Source: Acidaminococcus intestini DSM 21505 (GTDB lineage Bacteria > Bacillota > Negativicutes > Acidaminococcales > Acidaminococcaceae). From it: DNA of 43,434 nt. The position numbers were made by a program, and so were the translations under genes. Positions 1 to 7,015 of this stretch are shown one piece after another. The stretch is from assembly GCF_000425045.1 (NCBI RefSeq), contig NZ_AULA01000021.1:1-43434 (forward strand), written 5' to 3'. Numbering within the stretch: the first letter of the stretch is position 1; every line of letters starts with the position of its first letter. The notes beneath the pieces were generated by a model that was not told the DNA's origin, did no database searches, and saw only the letters and a list, made by a program, of their open reading frames with translations.

Positions 1-184
1 CGATAGCAATCCTTTGCCAACGGTAATCCTTGATTCTATCGGTCTTCGCATGACAATTAGGGCATTGGACAACAGCTCGATTCAGTTCCATAATAAATTC
101 AATTTGTTGCTCACTGTGGATGCATTTTTTTATTACGTTACCTTTGACATTCAAGGAATTTGCTATATAATCAAATGTGGACAT
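1..184 (-). CDS. ISL3-family transposase, N-terminal part (cut by window edge)
   Basis: This is the first 61 codons of a transposase reading leftward off the window, starting at ATG 184-182. The visible peptide contains CPNCHAKTDRIKDYRWQRI, the CxxC zinc-binding head and following conserved stretch of the ISL3 N-terminal zinc-finger domain. The DDE catalytic part is not in this fragment. The matching C-terminal end of an ISL3 transposase is at the right edge of the window, in the same orientation. Family assignment is confident; the exact element is not known. Confidence 0.8.
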   Translation of the reverse strand, partial: MSTFDYIANSLNVKGNVIKKCIHSEQQIEFIMELNRAVVQCPNCHAKTDRIKDYRWQRIAI

Positions 185-265
185 AGGCCATCTTCCTTTC
201 ATTTAGGTTTGGCGATTTAATTGTAAGAGTGGATGCCGTCTATGTCCACTTTTTTATGCAAAAAT

Positions 266-294
266 GGGGTGAGGAAAGAATATTTCCTCACCCC
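266..294 (-). terminator. Hairpin at the promoter end of the IS, terminator-like on the minus strand
   Basis: Twelve-base perfect arms (266-277 and 283-294, GGGGTGAGGAAA and its complement) enclose a 5-base loop. Reading toward the transposase the hairpin is followed by ATTTTTG. It could stop transcripts arriving from outside the element, a known self-restraint feature of insertion sequences. Confidence 0.5.
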
Positions 295-312
295 AACATT
301 TATTATAGAACC
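291..312. repeat. ISL3 terminal inverted repeat (left copy)
   Basis: CCCCAACATTTATTATAGAACC is the inverted counterpart of GGTTCTTTGTCAAATTTTGGGG at 43185-43206, with 18 of 22 positions matching. It marks the outer end of the IS on the side where its transposase begins. Confidence 0.65.
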
Positions 313-390
313 TTTTTTTTCATTTCATACTAAAAATAAAAACGTTGAAAGCTTTTCATAGGGGATGAAAAAATGTTCATGGGAAAAGTC

Positions 391-420
391 TTGTCCGAAT
401 CATGAGCTTTTCAGTATAAT
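391..420 (+). promoter_or_regulatory. Sigma-A-type promoter for the AspT-like permease
   Basis: TTGTCC (391-396), 18-bp spacer, TATAAT (415-420). The predicted transcript start lies about 50 bases before the ribosome site GAGGGGG of the permease at 481. The stretch 313-390 shows nothing else recognisable. Confidence 0.55.
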
Positions 421-480
421 ATAAAAAAATTTCGAGAAAAACTCATATTTTATTATTTTTCTCAATCGAGGGGGTACAGT

Positions 481-1899
481 ATGGACTTCAATTTTGTCGC
501 ATTTTTCTTTAATCCCTTGGTCCTCTTATTTTTAACCATGACCTTGGGCAACCTTTTTGGCGAACTGAAGATTGGAAAATTCAAGTTCGGCATTACAGGA
601 ACCTTGTTTGTTGGTCTGGTCATTGGCTATTTCCTGACCCAATATGCAGCGGGCGTTCCTAAAGAAAGCCGCTATTTTGCCTCTGCTATGGCTGTCATGC
701 AGGGAAAGGTCATCCCCGGTCCGCTTATGAATCTTGCCCTTCTTGTCTTTATTGTGGGGACGGGTCTTCTTGCTGCCAGTGATATGAAATATGCCTTGAC
801 GAAATTTGGCAAGCAGTTTGTTATCCTCGCTATCTTCATTCCCTTTGTCGGAGCTGTTGCTTCCTATGGTTCGAGCCAGCTCCTGCAGGATATGAGCCCT
901 TTCCAGATGACCGGGACCTATACGGGCGCCCTGACAAGTTCCACGGGTCTTGCTGCGGCTACGGAGTCGTCTGACAGCGAGGCTAGACGATTGGGCATGG
1001 AATTTGGCAGCCAGCCGGAATCAGCCAGAAAAAAGATCATTGCCATCATCAACAGCGCCCGCGTCCGTGATGCCAAGCTTCGTCATGAATCCGCACCGGC
1101 TCCGCTGACGCTGGAAGGGACCCAGTCCCTTTCCCAAGAAGATGTTGAAGTCTTTGTCACGGAGGCAAAGGCCGGCGTTGGCGTGGGACACTCCATCGGT
1201 TATCCTTTTGGGGTTCTCTTCTTGATCCTTGCCATTAACCTGATTCCGAAGATCTTTGGCCTTGATGTCGAAGACGAAAAGAAACGGTATTTTGCGCAAA
1301 AGGCGCTTGATATCAAGAATGACGCAAGCCTTGTGACGGAAAAACATCAGGAAGTCGCCATGGATTTCATTGGTTTTTCCCTTGCCGCCTTCCTAGGGTA
1401 TGTGGTCGGGTCCATCCGCATCTACATGGGACCTTTGGGCTGGTTCTCCCTCGGCGCGACGGGCGGCGCTATCCTTGTGGCCTTGGCCTTGGGCGCACTG
1501 GGTCAGCTTGGTCCTATCCATTTCCGTATGAACAGCACTGTCCTTGGTAAGATGCGCACGTATTTCCTGTCTGTCTTTCTTGCCGGAACGGGCCTCAACT
1601 ATGGGTTCCGTGTCGTTGATGCTGTAACGGGTGATGGCTATATGGTGGCTATCATTTCCGCCCTGGTTGCCCTCATTTCCATTCTTGCCGGCTTCCTATT
1701 GGGTCATTATGTTTTCCGTATCAATTGGACCCTGCTTTCCGGTGCCATTACGGGCGGCATGACGAGTGCCCCGGGCCTTGGCGCTGCTGTTGATGCCTTG
1801 GAGTGTGATGAACCAGCTGTTTCTTATGGGGCTACGCAGCCTCTTGCTACCTTCATCATGGTCATCTTCTCCATTATCATCCACAAACTTCCGCTGTAA
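481..1899 (+). CDS. AspT/YidE-YbjL family permease
   Basis: A 472-residue integral membrane protein. Two similar membrane halves flank a hydrophilic centre of about 75 residues (roughly 160-235). Each half carries a glycine/threonine-rich signature: GALTSSTGLAAATESS in the first and GAITGGMTSAPGLGAAVDA near the C-terminus. This is the internal duplication of the AspT/YidE family of aspartate:alanine exchangers and relatives. The TrkA-C domains often found in the centre of family members are not evident, so the substrate is uncertain; an amino or organic acid is likely. The start follows GAGGGGG. It has its own promoter and terminator, so it is monocistronic. Confidence 0.75.
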   Translation: MDFNFVAFFFNPLVLLFLTMTLGNLFGELKIGKFKFGITGTLFVGLVIGYFLTQYAAGVPKESRYFASAMAVMQGKVIPGPLMNLALLVFIVGTGLLAASDMKYALTKFGKQFVILAIFIPFVGAVASYGSSQLLQDMSPFQMTGTYTGALTSSTGLAAATESSDSEARRLGMEFGSQPESARKKIIAIINSARVRDAKLRHESAPAPLTLEGTQSLSQEDVEVFVTEAKAGVGVGHSIGYPFGVLFLILAINLIPKIFGLDVEDEKKRYFAQKALDIKNDASLVTEKHQEVAMDFIGFSLAAFLGYVVGSIRIYMGPLGWFSLGATGGAILVALALGALGQLGPIHFRMNSTVLGKMRTYFLSVFLAGTGLNYGFRVVDAVTGDGYMVAIISALVALISILAGFLLGHYVFRINWTLLSGAITGGMTSAPGLGAAVDALECDEPAVSYGATQPLATFIMVIFSIIIHKLPL

Positions 1900-1918
1900 G
1901 AAAATTGCAATCGCAATA

Positions 1919-1970
1919 CCCCTTACCGAATGCACAACGCGCATTTGGTAAGGGGCATTTCTTATTTTTT
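1919..1970 (+). terminator. Intrinsic terminator after the AspT-like permease
   Basis: A 15-bp stem (1919-1933 with 1941-1955, one G-U pair) and 7-base loop are followed by the T-rich run CTTATTTTTT. Confidence 0.85.
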
Positions 1971-1972
1971 AC

Positions 1973-1993
1973 TCGGCGCACAGATCGCGCCGA
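1973..1993. repeat. Short hairpin repeat, copy 1 (solitary)
   Basis: TCGGCGC, 7-base loop ACAGATC, GCGCCGA. The same 7-bp stem and 7-base loop ending ATC occurs at 28735, 28895 and 32672, with compensating stem changes. Here it is not followed by the rest of the type-A repeat. Confidence 0.6.
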
Positions 1994-2089
1994 TCTTTCA
2001 TAGCAGCAGCCCTCTCTTGTTAAATTCCTTATGAATCAGCTTCCTGCACGTAAAAAGCCTTGGATTTGCGTCTAAGTTCAGGGCTTACG

Positions 2090-2337
2090 TTATGGTTTTC
2101 CTCCGTGTTTTGTCCCTCGGGCGGAAAATGCCGTTTCGCCTGACCAAGGCGGGAACCCGAAAGGCGTACGTTGCCTCATCAAAATGAAGCAAGCCTGCCC
2201 TTTCGGTGGGGGATAAGACGGATAGTTTTTGCCTGGCGTTTCCATATGAGCGGTCAGCGAGGAATATCTTTCGATGGTCCAAAACCGCTAATCGCAAGAC
2301 CCCGTCAAAGTGATTCGGCTCACGGACCGTGTTATCG
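2090..2337. repeat. Structured repeat type B, copy 1
   Basis: A non-coding stretch of about 250 bases between the permease terminator and the tcyP-like gene. It shares islands with 33500-33752: TTGCCTCAT, GCCCTTTCGGTGG, ATGAGCG, AGCGAGGAA, GATGGT, AAAACCGCT and the closing GGACCGTGTTATCG. The segments between islands differ in sequence but form palindromes at the same places in both copies. Short open frames exist here but their frames are not shared between copies. From 2338 to 2500 I recognise nothing. Confidence 0.6.
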
Positions 2338-2500
2338 AAAATCTATTCGGCGCCCTGTCCGGAGGACACGGTCAGGCACCGCGCCTTACCGTCCCTTGCT
2401 TGACTGCAGAGCCTTGTCTTAGGCAGTCGTTTTGTAAGGCTTTAGCAGCCCAGTACCACAGCCTGCATTCTGCCTGCCCTTGGACAGCCATCCAACAAAA

Positions 2501-2530
2501 AAGCCCCTGCCATTGCGGCAGAGGCTTTTT
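2501..2530 (-). terminator. Terminator of the tcyP-like gene
   Basis: Stem AAGCCCCTGCC (2501-2511) with GGCAGAGGCTT (2517-2527), with one central mismatch. It is flanked by A- and T-runs, so it can work in both directions; on the minus strand it lies just after the tcyP stop. Confidence 0.7.
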
Positions 2531-2539
2531 GATCCTACC

Positions 2540-3916
2540 TTATTCTTTTTTGAAGGCTTCTTCGTCAAAGGTTCCCATGATCTTATCCACGACAATGGCG
2601 TTTGTCATGGATCCGGATACGTTCAGCATGGTACGGCCCATATCGATGATCGGATCAATGGCAAGGACGGGGGAGATGGAGGAGAAGTAGGCGCCAAGAC
2701 CAGTCCCACTGAGGGAGACGGAAGCGGCCATGGTCGCTGTACCGGGAACACCCGCAATGCCGATGGACCCTAAGGCAATAACCACTATGCTCATGATAAA
2801 TAAGGTCAGGTCAAAAGGAATACCGGATACATTGGCAATGTAGACCACAACCAGGCCGGGGAAGACCCCTGCACAGCCCTGCATTCCTGCCGTTGTCCCA
2901 AAACTTGCTACCGTATTGGCCGTCGTTGTTGAAACGCCAAGACGATGGGTGAGGGTTTCGACCGTAAGGGGCAGGACGCCCATGGAAGAACGGGAAGTAA
3001 AGGCAAGGACAAGGGGACTTTTGGCTTTCTTGAAATAGGTGAGAGGGTTTACCCCAAAAACGGTGAGCAGGAGCGCTTCTGCAGCAAACATAATGGCAAG
3101 GCCCAGATACAGCAGGAGGATGAAAAGGCCCATATCCATGACTGCTTTAAGGCCTCTTGTGGCAAGGGTATTTGCCAGCAGGGCAACCACGCCATAAGGC
3201 ATGAGGCCAATGATAAAATCACAGGCCCATCCCATGATGAGGTGGAGCTCGTCAAAGAGCTTTGTAAAGGCCTCCAGGCTGTTTGTGCCGGTTTTCTTGA
3301 TGAGCTGGGCAATGCCGCCAATGACAACGCCAAAGATGACGACGGCAATGACATTCGTATCGGCCATGGCCTTGACCGGATTCATCGGAATCAGGGCCCG
3401 GAACGTATCGACGACAGGCTTTACGTCACGCATCTTGCTGGCGCCTTCTACAGCGCTTGAGCCGGCACCGAGACCAAAGAGGCTGCCCAGGGACAGTCCA
3501 ACGATGGCCGCAAGGGCTACCATACCGAGGTTTGTGGCAAGCATGGCGCCAACGAGTTTCTTGAGGTTTGTTCCTTCATTCATATGAAGGATGACGTGGA
3601 TGATGGAAGTAAGGACCAAGGGGACAACAAGCATACGGATGAGGTCGATGAACCCGCCGCCGACAAGGGAATACCATTTGGTGGCCTCCTTAATAAAGAC
3701 CACTTTTGTTGGAGCGTCCGGAAATCCGGCGAGGACCTGAATAAAAATCCCTAGGAGGGCACCTGATACGGTGCCAATGGTCACGAGTTTTCCAAAAGAG
3801 GTGCCTTTTTTCTCCAAATGATGGATCATGGCGAGAATCAAAAGAAAAACGAGGAGAAGAAAAACGGTGGTGGGGTGACTGATCATGAGAAATTCCTTGA
3901 AAAAGTGAAGTTCCAT
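2540..3916 (-). CDS. TcyP-like dicarboxylate/amino-acid:cation symporter (probable L-cystine transporter)
   Basis: A 458-residue polytopic membrane protein of the DAACS (SLC1-like) family. The C-terminal half has the family core: the serine-rich re-entrant loop in FTSRSSMGVLPLT, then GVSTTTANTVASFGTTAGMQGCAG, and the NVSGSMTNAIVVDK segment near the end. The STTTANTVASFGTTAGMQGCAG version resembles the L-cystine branch (TcyP/YdjN) more than the glutamate carriers. Cystine as substrate is inferred from that resemblance. The start is preceded by AGAAAGGA on the minus strand. It is monocistronic with its own promoter (3970-3998) and terminator, and convergent to the AspT-like gene. Confidence 0.75.
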   Translation of the reverse strand: MELHFFKEFLMISHPTTVFLLLVFLLILAMIHHLEKKGTSFGKLVTIGTVSGALLGIFIQVLAGFPDAPTKVVFIKEATKWYSLVGGGFIDLIRMLVVPLVLTSIIHVILHMNEGTNLKKLVGAMLATNLGMVALAAIVGLSLGSLFGLGAGSSAVEGASKMRDVKPVVDTFRALIPMNPVKAMADTNVIAVVIFGVVIGGIAQLIKKTGTNSLEAFTKLFDELHLIMGWACDFIIGLMPYGVVALLANTLATRGLKAVMDMGLFILLLYLGLAIMFAAEALLLTVFGVNPLTYFKKAKSPLVLAFTSRSSMGVLPLTVETLTHRLGVSTTTANTVASFGTTAGMQGCAGVFPGLVVVYIANVSGIPFDLTLFIMSIVVIALGSIGIAGVPGTATMAASVSLSGTGLGAYFSSISPVLAIDPIIDMGRTMLNVSGSMTNAIVVDKIMGTFDEEAFKKE

Positions 3917-3941
3917 AATGTACGTCCTTTCTGCATAAAAT

Positions 3942-3956
3942 ATACTGCGTAAGTAT
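3942..3956. promoter_or_regulatory. Inverted repeat in the tcyP-like leader, possible operator
   Basis: ATACT, 5 bases, AGTAT. It lies about 15-30 bases downstream of the minus-strand -10 box of the tcyP-like promoter, a place where a repressor would block it. The cognate regulator is unknown. Confidence 0.35.
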
Positions 3957-3969
3957 GAATTAATTTGAG

Positions 3970-3998
3970 AGTATACCCACAGACAGTGAGTTTGTCAA
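3970..3998 (-). promoter_or_regulatory. Promoter of the tcyP-like gene
   Basis: On the minus strand TTGACA (3998-3993), 17-bp spacer, TATACT (3975-3970), a near-consensus housekeeping promoter. Confidence 0.75.
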
Positions 3999-4115
3999 TA
4001 ATAACTCATCAAAAGATCATCTTACAAAGACTGCAGCAGGGGCAGTCCATAAAAAATAGGATAAGAACGGGAAAAACAGACTTTTTAAAAGAAATGGATT
4101 TTTTTAAAAAAGGGG

Positions 4116-4144
4116 TTGCAAAGGGAAAAGACTCATGTTATACT
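4116..4144 (+). promoter_or_regulatory. Promoter of the DUF3793-flavodoxin pair
   Basis: TTGCAA (4116-4121), 17-bp spacer, TATACT (4139-4144). Operator-like palindromes follow immediately. Confidence 0.7.
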
Positions 4145-4151
4145 ATGCACA

Positions 4152-4167
4152 GTTAGTAAAGACTAAC
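4152..4167. promoter_or_regulatory. Operator 1, GTTAGT-N4-ACTAAC
   Basis: A perfect inverted repeat with 6-base arms, centred about 15 bases downstream of the -10 box, over the expected transcript start. The same core recurs at 4218-4231. It resembles the general form of metal-regulator boxes of the DtxR type (TTAG...CTAA), but the regulator is not established. Confidence 0.5.
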
Positions 4168-4217
4168 CAACAGTTCAACACAGTTCTTTTAACCCTCTTT
4201 TCTTTCATGTGTATTGG

Positions 4218-4231
4218 TTAGTTTGAACTAA
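4218..4231. promoter_or_regulatory. Operator 2, TTAGT-N4-ACTAA
   Basis: TTAGTTTGAACTAA is a perfect palindrome with the same TTAGT-N4-ACTAA core as the site at 4152, in the same leader and about 66 bases downstream. Confidence 0.5.
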
Positions 4232-4311
4232 TTACAACTTATTTTCCGCTGACTTCCGCTTCGTTTTCACTCCCCTGGAACGAAGCGGGACGGGCGGATC
4301 GGGAGGTACGT

Positions 4312-4875
4312 ATGGAGCGCCTTTTGGAGATGGAACTTGTTCGGCAGTGTGCGCCGACATTGGCTGGACTCAAAGCGGCAAGTCTCTTCCGCTTTGTCTT
4401 TCCGCCTTTGGTCAGCCCCTTTGCTTTGATCAGCCGGATTGCCATACGGCTGGCGAAAAGGAACCTTTTCCTCGAAATGCTGAGCTTTGACATGGTAAAG
4501 CGAAGCGGCCTTCTGTTCGTATATCGTCCCTGTCACCTTGACCGCATCATGAAGGAGGATGGGGTGCCGGAATTTTTCAGCTCTTTGGGCTATACCGGTT
4601 CCCACTGGCAGGATCACCTAACCGAGATTTCCTTACGACTCGCAAAGCGGGCTTCCTTCCCCCATGAAATTGGAGTTCTCCTTGATTATCCCCTGGATGA
4701 TGTGAAGGCGTACATGGCTTCTCCCAAGGAAAAAGGCCTCTGCTCGGGCTGTTGGAAAGCTTACACCAACCCCGCCCGGGCACGGCACTTTTTTGAAAAA
4801 TGCCAGAAATGTACCCGTGTTTATTGTGAATGTTATGCCCAAGGCAGCCCGCTGGAACGGCTTCTTGTAGCGTAA
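4312..4875 (+). CDS. DUF3793 family protein
   Basis: A 187-residue cytoplasmic protein. The C-terminal part has the DUF3793 signature: GVLLDYPLDDVKAYM, then CSGCWKAY, then a tail with G-SPLERLL. The family has no proven function, though members are often found next to flavodoxins, as here. This copy has cysteine pairs CSGC (from residue 144) and CQKC plus CEC (from residue 164), which could bind metal. The start follows GGGAGG with good spacing. The flavodoxin gene begins 53 bases downstream under the same promoter and operators, which suggests a metal- or redox-controlled pair. Confidence 0.75.
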   Translation: MERLLEMELVRQCAPTLAGLKAASLFRFVFPPLVSPFALISRIAIRLAKRNLFLEMLSFDMVKRSGLLFVYRPCHLDRIMKEDGVPEFFSSLGYTGSHWQDHLTEISLRLAKRASFPHEIGVLLDYPLDDVKAYMASPKEKGLCSGCWKAYTNPARARHFFEKCQKCTRVYCECYAQGSPLERLLVA

Positions 4876-4928
4876 GTTTCCCATGGGACCATTTTTGATA
4901 CCTCAGAATTTGCGAAAGGACGATTGAC

Positions 4929-5351
4929 ATGAAAAAAACAGCTGTAATTTATTGGAGCGGAACGGGCAATACGGAAGCAATGGCCAACGCTGTTGCCGAA
5001 GGCATGAAAGAAGCGGGTGCTGATGTTTCTGTCATGACAGCCACGGAAGCTGCAAGCCTTGATCCCAGTACCTATGATGGCCTTGCCTTTGGCTGTCCCG
5101 CCATGGGAAGCGAAGTTCTTGAAGAAAGTGAATTCCAGCCGATGTGGGATGATGTCAAAGGAAAACTGTCCGGTAAATCCATCGTTCTTTTTGGCTCTTA
5201 CGGGTGGGGCACCGGTGAATGGATGGACTACTGGAAAGATGATGCTGTCGCAAGCGGAGCTACGCTTGCCGCCGATCCCTTGATCCTCAACGGATCCCCT
5301 GATGATGCTGGCCTAACACAGTGTAAGGAGCTTGGGAAAGTTCTGGCATGA
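4929..5351 (+). CDS. Short-chain flavodoxin
   Basis: A 140-residue FMN-binding electron carrier. The N-terminal phosphate-binding loop is visible in VIYWSGTGNTEAMANAV. The FMN ring loops correspond to the GCPAMGSE and GSYGWGTGEW regions. The length is typical of short-chain clostridial flavodoxins. Flavodoxins usually replace ferredoxin when iron is limiting, which fits the paired TTAGT-N4-ACTAA operators upstream of the two-gene unit. The start is preceded by AAAGGA. A strong terminator follows. Confidence 0.9.
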   Translation: MKKTAVIYWSGTGNTEAMANAVAEGMKEAGADVSVMTATEAASLDPSTYDGLAFGCPAMGSEVLEESEFQPMWDDVKGKLSGKSIVLFGSYGWGTGEWMDYWKDDAVASGATLAADPLILNGSPDDAGLTQCKELGKVLA

Positions 5352-5412
5352 GCCTTTCCCCTAAGCTTGTCATAGATTGATCTCCCCTGTACAGCCTTTT
5401 TAAGGCACCTTA

Positions 5413-5451
5413 AGATCTGGAACGTACCTCTCTTCGTTCCAGGTCTTTTTT
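5413..5451 (+). terminator. Terminator after the flavodoxin gene
   Basis: A 12-bp stem (5413-5424 with 5435-5446, one G-U pair) is followed by TTTTTT. Confidence 0.85.
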
Positions 5452-5597
5452 GTATGCCAAAGACTTTCCATCCTTCTGGTAGATTAAAAATCATATCAAT
5501 AATAATATTACACAAAATGATAAAGATGTGATATAATCCATCTGTTATTGTATCAACATAGAACTCAAAGTTTTTTCAGTAAAAGATTGCTGACTTG

Positions 5598-5626
5598 TTG
5601 ACAAATACATAGTTTAATAGTATGAT
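5598..5626 (+). promoter_or_regulatory. Promoter of the T-box/metNIQ-type operon
   Basis: TTGACA (5598-5603), 17-bp spacer, TATGAT (5621-5626). The stretch between the flavodoxin terminator and this promoter is AT-rich, with another possible -10 (TATAAT near 5533). Confidence 0.75.
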
Positions 5627-5644
5627 ATGCACATATTGTGAAAG

Positions 5645-5880
5645 GCAAGGAACGGAACAAGTACCATAGGAAATGGCCGCTAGAGAGACCTGCACACCGG
5701 TGCAAGCAGGTTCGGATCCAGTTCTTGTGGGAATGCCTCCGCGAGCTGGATGGCTGAAATAAACAGTAAGCTGTCACGGGGCCCGCCCCGTTACCAAGGA
5801 CGTAAGACTGGGACCTTTCCCAGTGAATGAGAGTGGAACCACGAACCGTCGTCTCTTAGGAGGCGGGGGTTTTCTTTTTT
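5645..5880 (+). promoter_or_regulatory. T-box leader, probably cysteine-specific
   Basis: A T-box transcriptional riboswitch. Stem I contains CTAGAGAG and the distal loop CGGTGCAA. The helix CCATAGG/CTTGTGG is followed by the specifier loop GAATGCC and then TCCG. A stem III (CTGGG/CCCAG), the T-box GAGAGTGGAACCACG (5829-5843) and a terminator with a U-run (to 5880) follow. Alignment with the Trp T-box of this window places the specifier at 5734-5736, TGC (Cys). The alternative is ATG (Met) at 5733-5735. The bulge base after UGG is A, which pairs with a U discriminator as in tRNA-Cys but not with A as in tRNA-Met. One caveat is that the base after the specifier is C rather than the usual purine. 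Confidence 0.8.
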
Positions 5881-5992
5881 GGGGAAAAGAGGGAATTTGC
5901 CGTGTTCATCCAAAAGAAAAAAGCAGCGGAACGCTGGGGCGGTTTTGTCTGTCCCCCCACGCCAATCATCATCAGGAAGGAGAGAGGAACCC

Positions 5993-7015
5993 ATGATTGA
6001 ATTCAAGCATCTTAGCAAACGCTTTTCTTCAGCATCAGGCATGATAGATGCCCTTCAGGATGTGAACCTTTCCATTGCAGATGGGGATATCTTTGGTGTC
6101 ATTGGATTCAGCGGCGCCGGAAAATCGACGCTCCTGCGCATGGTGAACCGCTTGGAGGATCCCACAGAGGGGGAAGTTCTCATCAATGGCGTCAATATCT
6201 TGGCGCAAAGCCATGATGAACTGCGGCGCATGAGAAAGAAAATCGGCATGGTTTTCCAGCAGTTCAATCTGTTGGAAAGCCGAACCGTCTATGAAAATGT
6301 CGCCCTGCCCCTGATTCTCAACAAAACTGATGCGGTGCAGATGGAGCGGACCGTAACGACACTGCTCCAGTTTGTGGGTCTTTCTGACAAGAAGGATGCC
6401 TATCCCAGTCAGCTTTCAGGCGGGCAGAAACAGCGTGTGGGTATTGCGAGGGCGCTTTCGACGAACCCATCCATTCTCTTGTGCGATGAAGCGACAAGTG
6501 CCTTGGATCCCGTGGCAACGGAGCAGATCCTGCAGCTCCTAAAACGCATCAATAAGGAGCTGGGCATTACGATCCTTATCGTCACCCACGAGATCGACGT
6601 CATCCAAAAGATCTGCAATCGGGTGGCTGTTATGGAATTAGGGCGCGTCGTGGAGCAGGGATCTGTTCTGGATGTTTTTAGCGATCCCCAGAAAGAAATC
6701 ACGAAACGTTTTGTAAAGACGGTCATCCCCAATGAAGTGCCGCAGTCCGTTCTTGAAAAACTAAAGGCTGAATCAAGGCCCTACCAGCTTCTCCGGGTTC
6801 GCTTCCTAGGGGACGAAGCAGCGGAAAACCTATTTTATCATCTCAATCATGATCTGGGCGTTGAAACCAATATCCTTTTTGCCAATGTCTGTGAACTGCA
6901 GGGGGAGGCATTGGGACTGTTTATCATTGAAGTCATCAACGAACATGATGGCGTCCCAAAAGCCAAGGCATATTTTGATGAGCATGGTCTTAGTTGGAAG
7001 GAGGTTGATGCGTAA
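5993..7015 (+). CDS. metN: MetN-type ABC transporter ATP-binding protein
   Basis: A 340-residue ATPase of the MetNIQ importer class. Walker A is GFSGAGKST, the signature is LSGGQKQRVGIARAL, and Walker B is ILLCDEATSALD. The last 80 or so residues form the C-terminal NIL regulatory domain of MetN proteins. An upstream open frame runs into the T-box terminator; I chose ATG 5993 because it follows AAGGAGAGAGG and begins the conserved MIEFKHLSKRF. It overlaps metI by one base. The family imports methionine and related amino acids, but the Cys-type T-box suggests cysteine or a cysteine-containing substrate here. Confidence 0.9.
   Translation: MIEFKHLSKRFSSASGMIDALQDVNLSIADGDIFGVIGFSGAGKSTLLRMVNRLEDPTEGEVLINGVNILAQSHDELRRMRKKIGMVFQQFNLLESRTVYENVALPLILNKTDAVQMERTVTTLLQFVGLSDKKDAYPSQLSGGQKQRVGIARALSTNPSILLCDEATSALDPVATEQILQLLKRINKELGITILIVTHEIDVIQKICNRVAVMELGRVVEQGSVLDVFSDPQKEITKRFVKTVIPNEVPQSVLEKLKAESRPYQLLRVRFLGDEAAENLFYHLNHDLGVETNILFANVCELQGEALGLFIIEVINEHDGVPKAKAYFDEHGLSWKEVDA

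Larger units (their letters stand above)
1..312 (-). mobile_element. ISL3-family insertion sequence, left partial copy
   Basis: The window opens inside an insertion sequence. It holds the start of a minus-strand ISL3-type transposase (184 down to 1), its upstream region, a 12-bp perfect hairpin, and an outer inverted repeat at 291-312. That repeat matches, in inverted orientation, 43185-43206 at the other end of the window at 18 of 22 positions. The rest of the element lies outside. The outer boundary near 312 is inferred from the inverted-repeat match; no target duplication can be checked. Confidence 0.8.
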
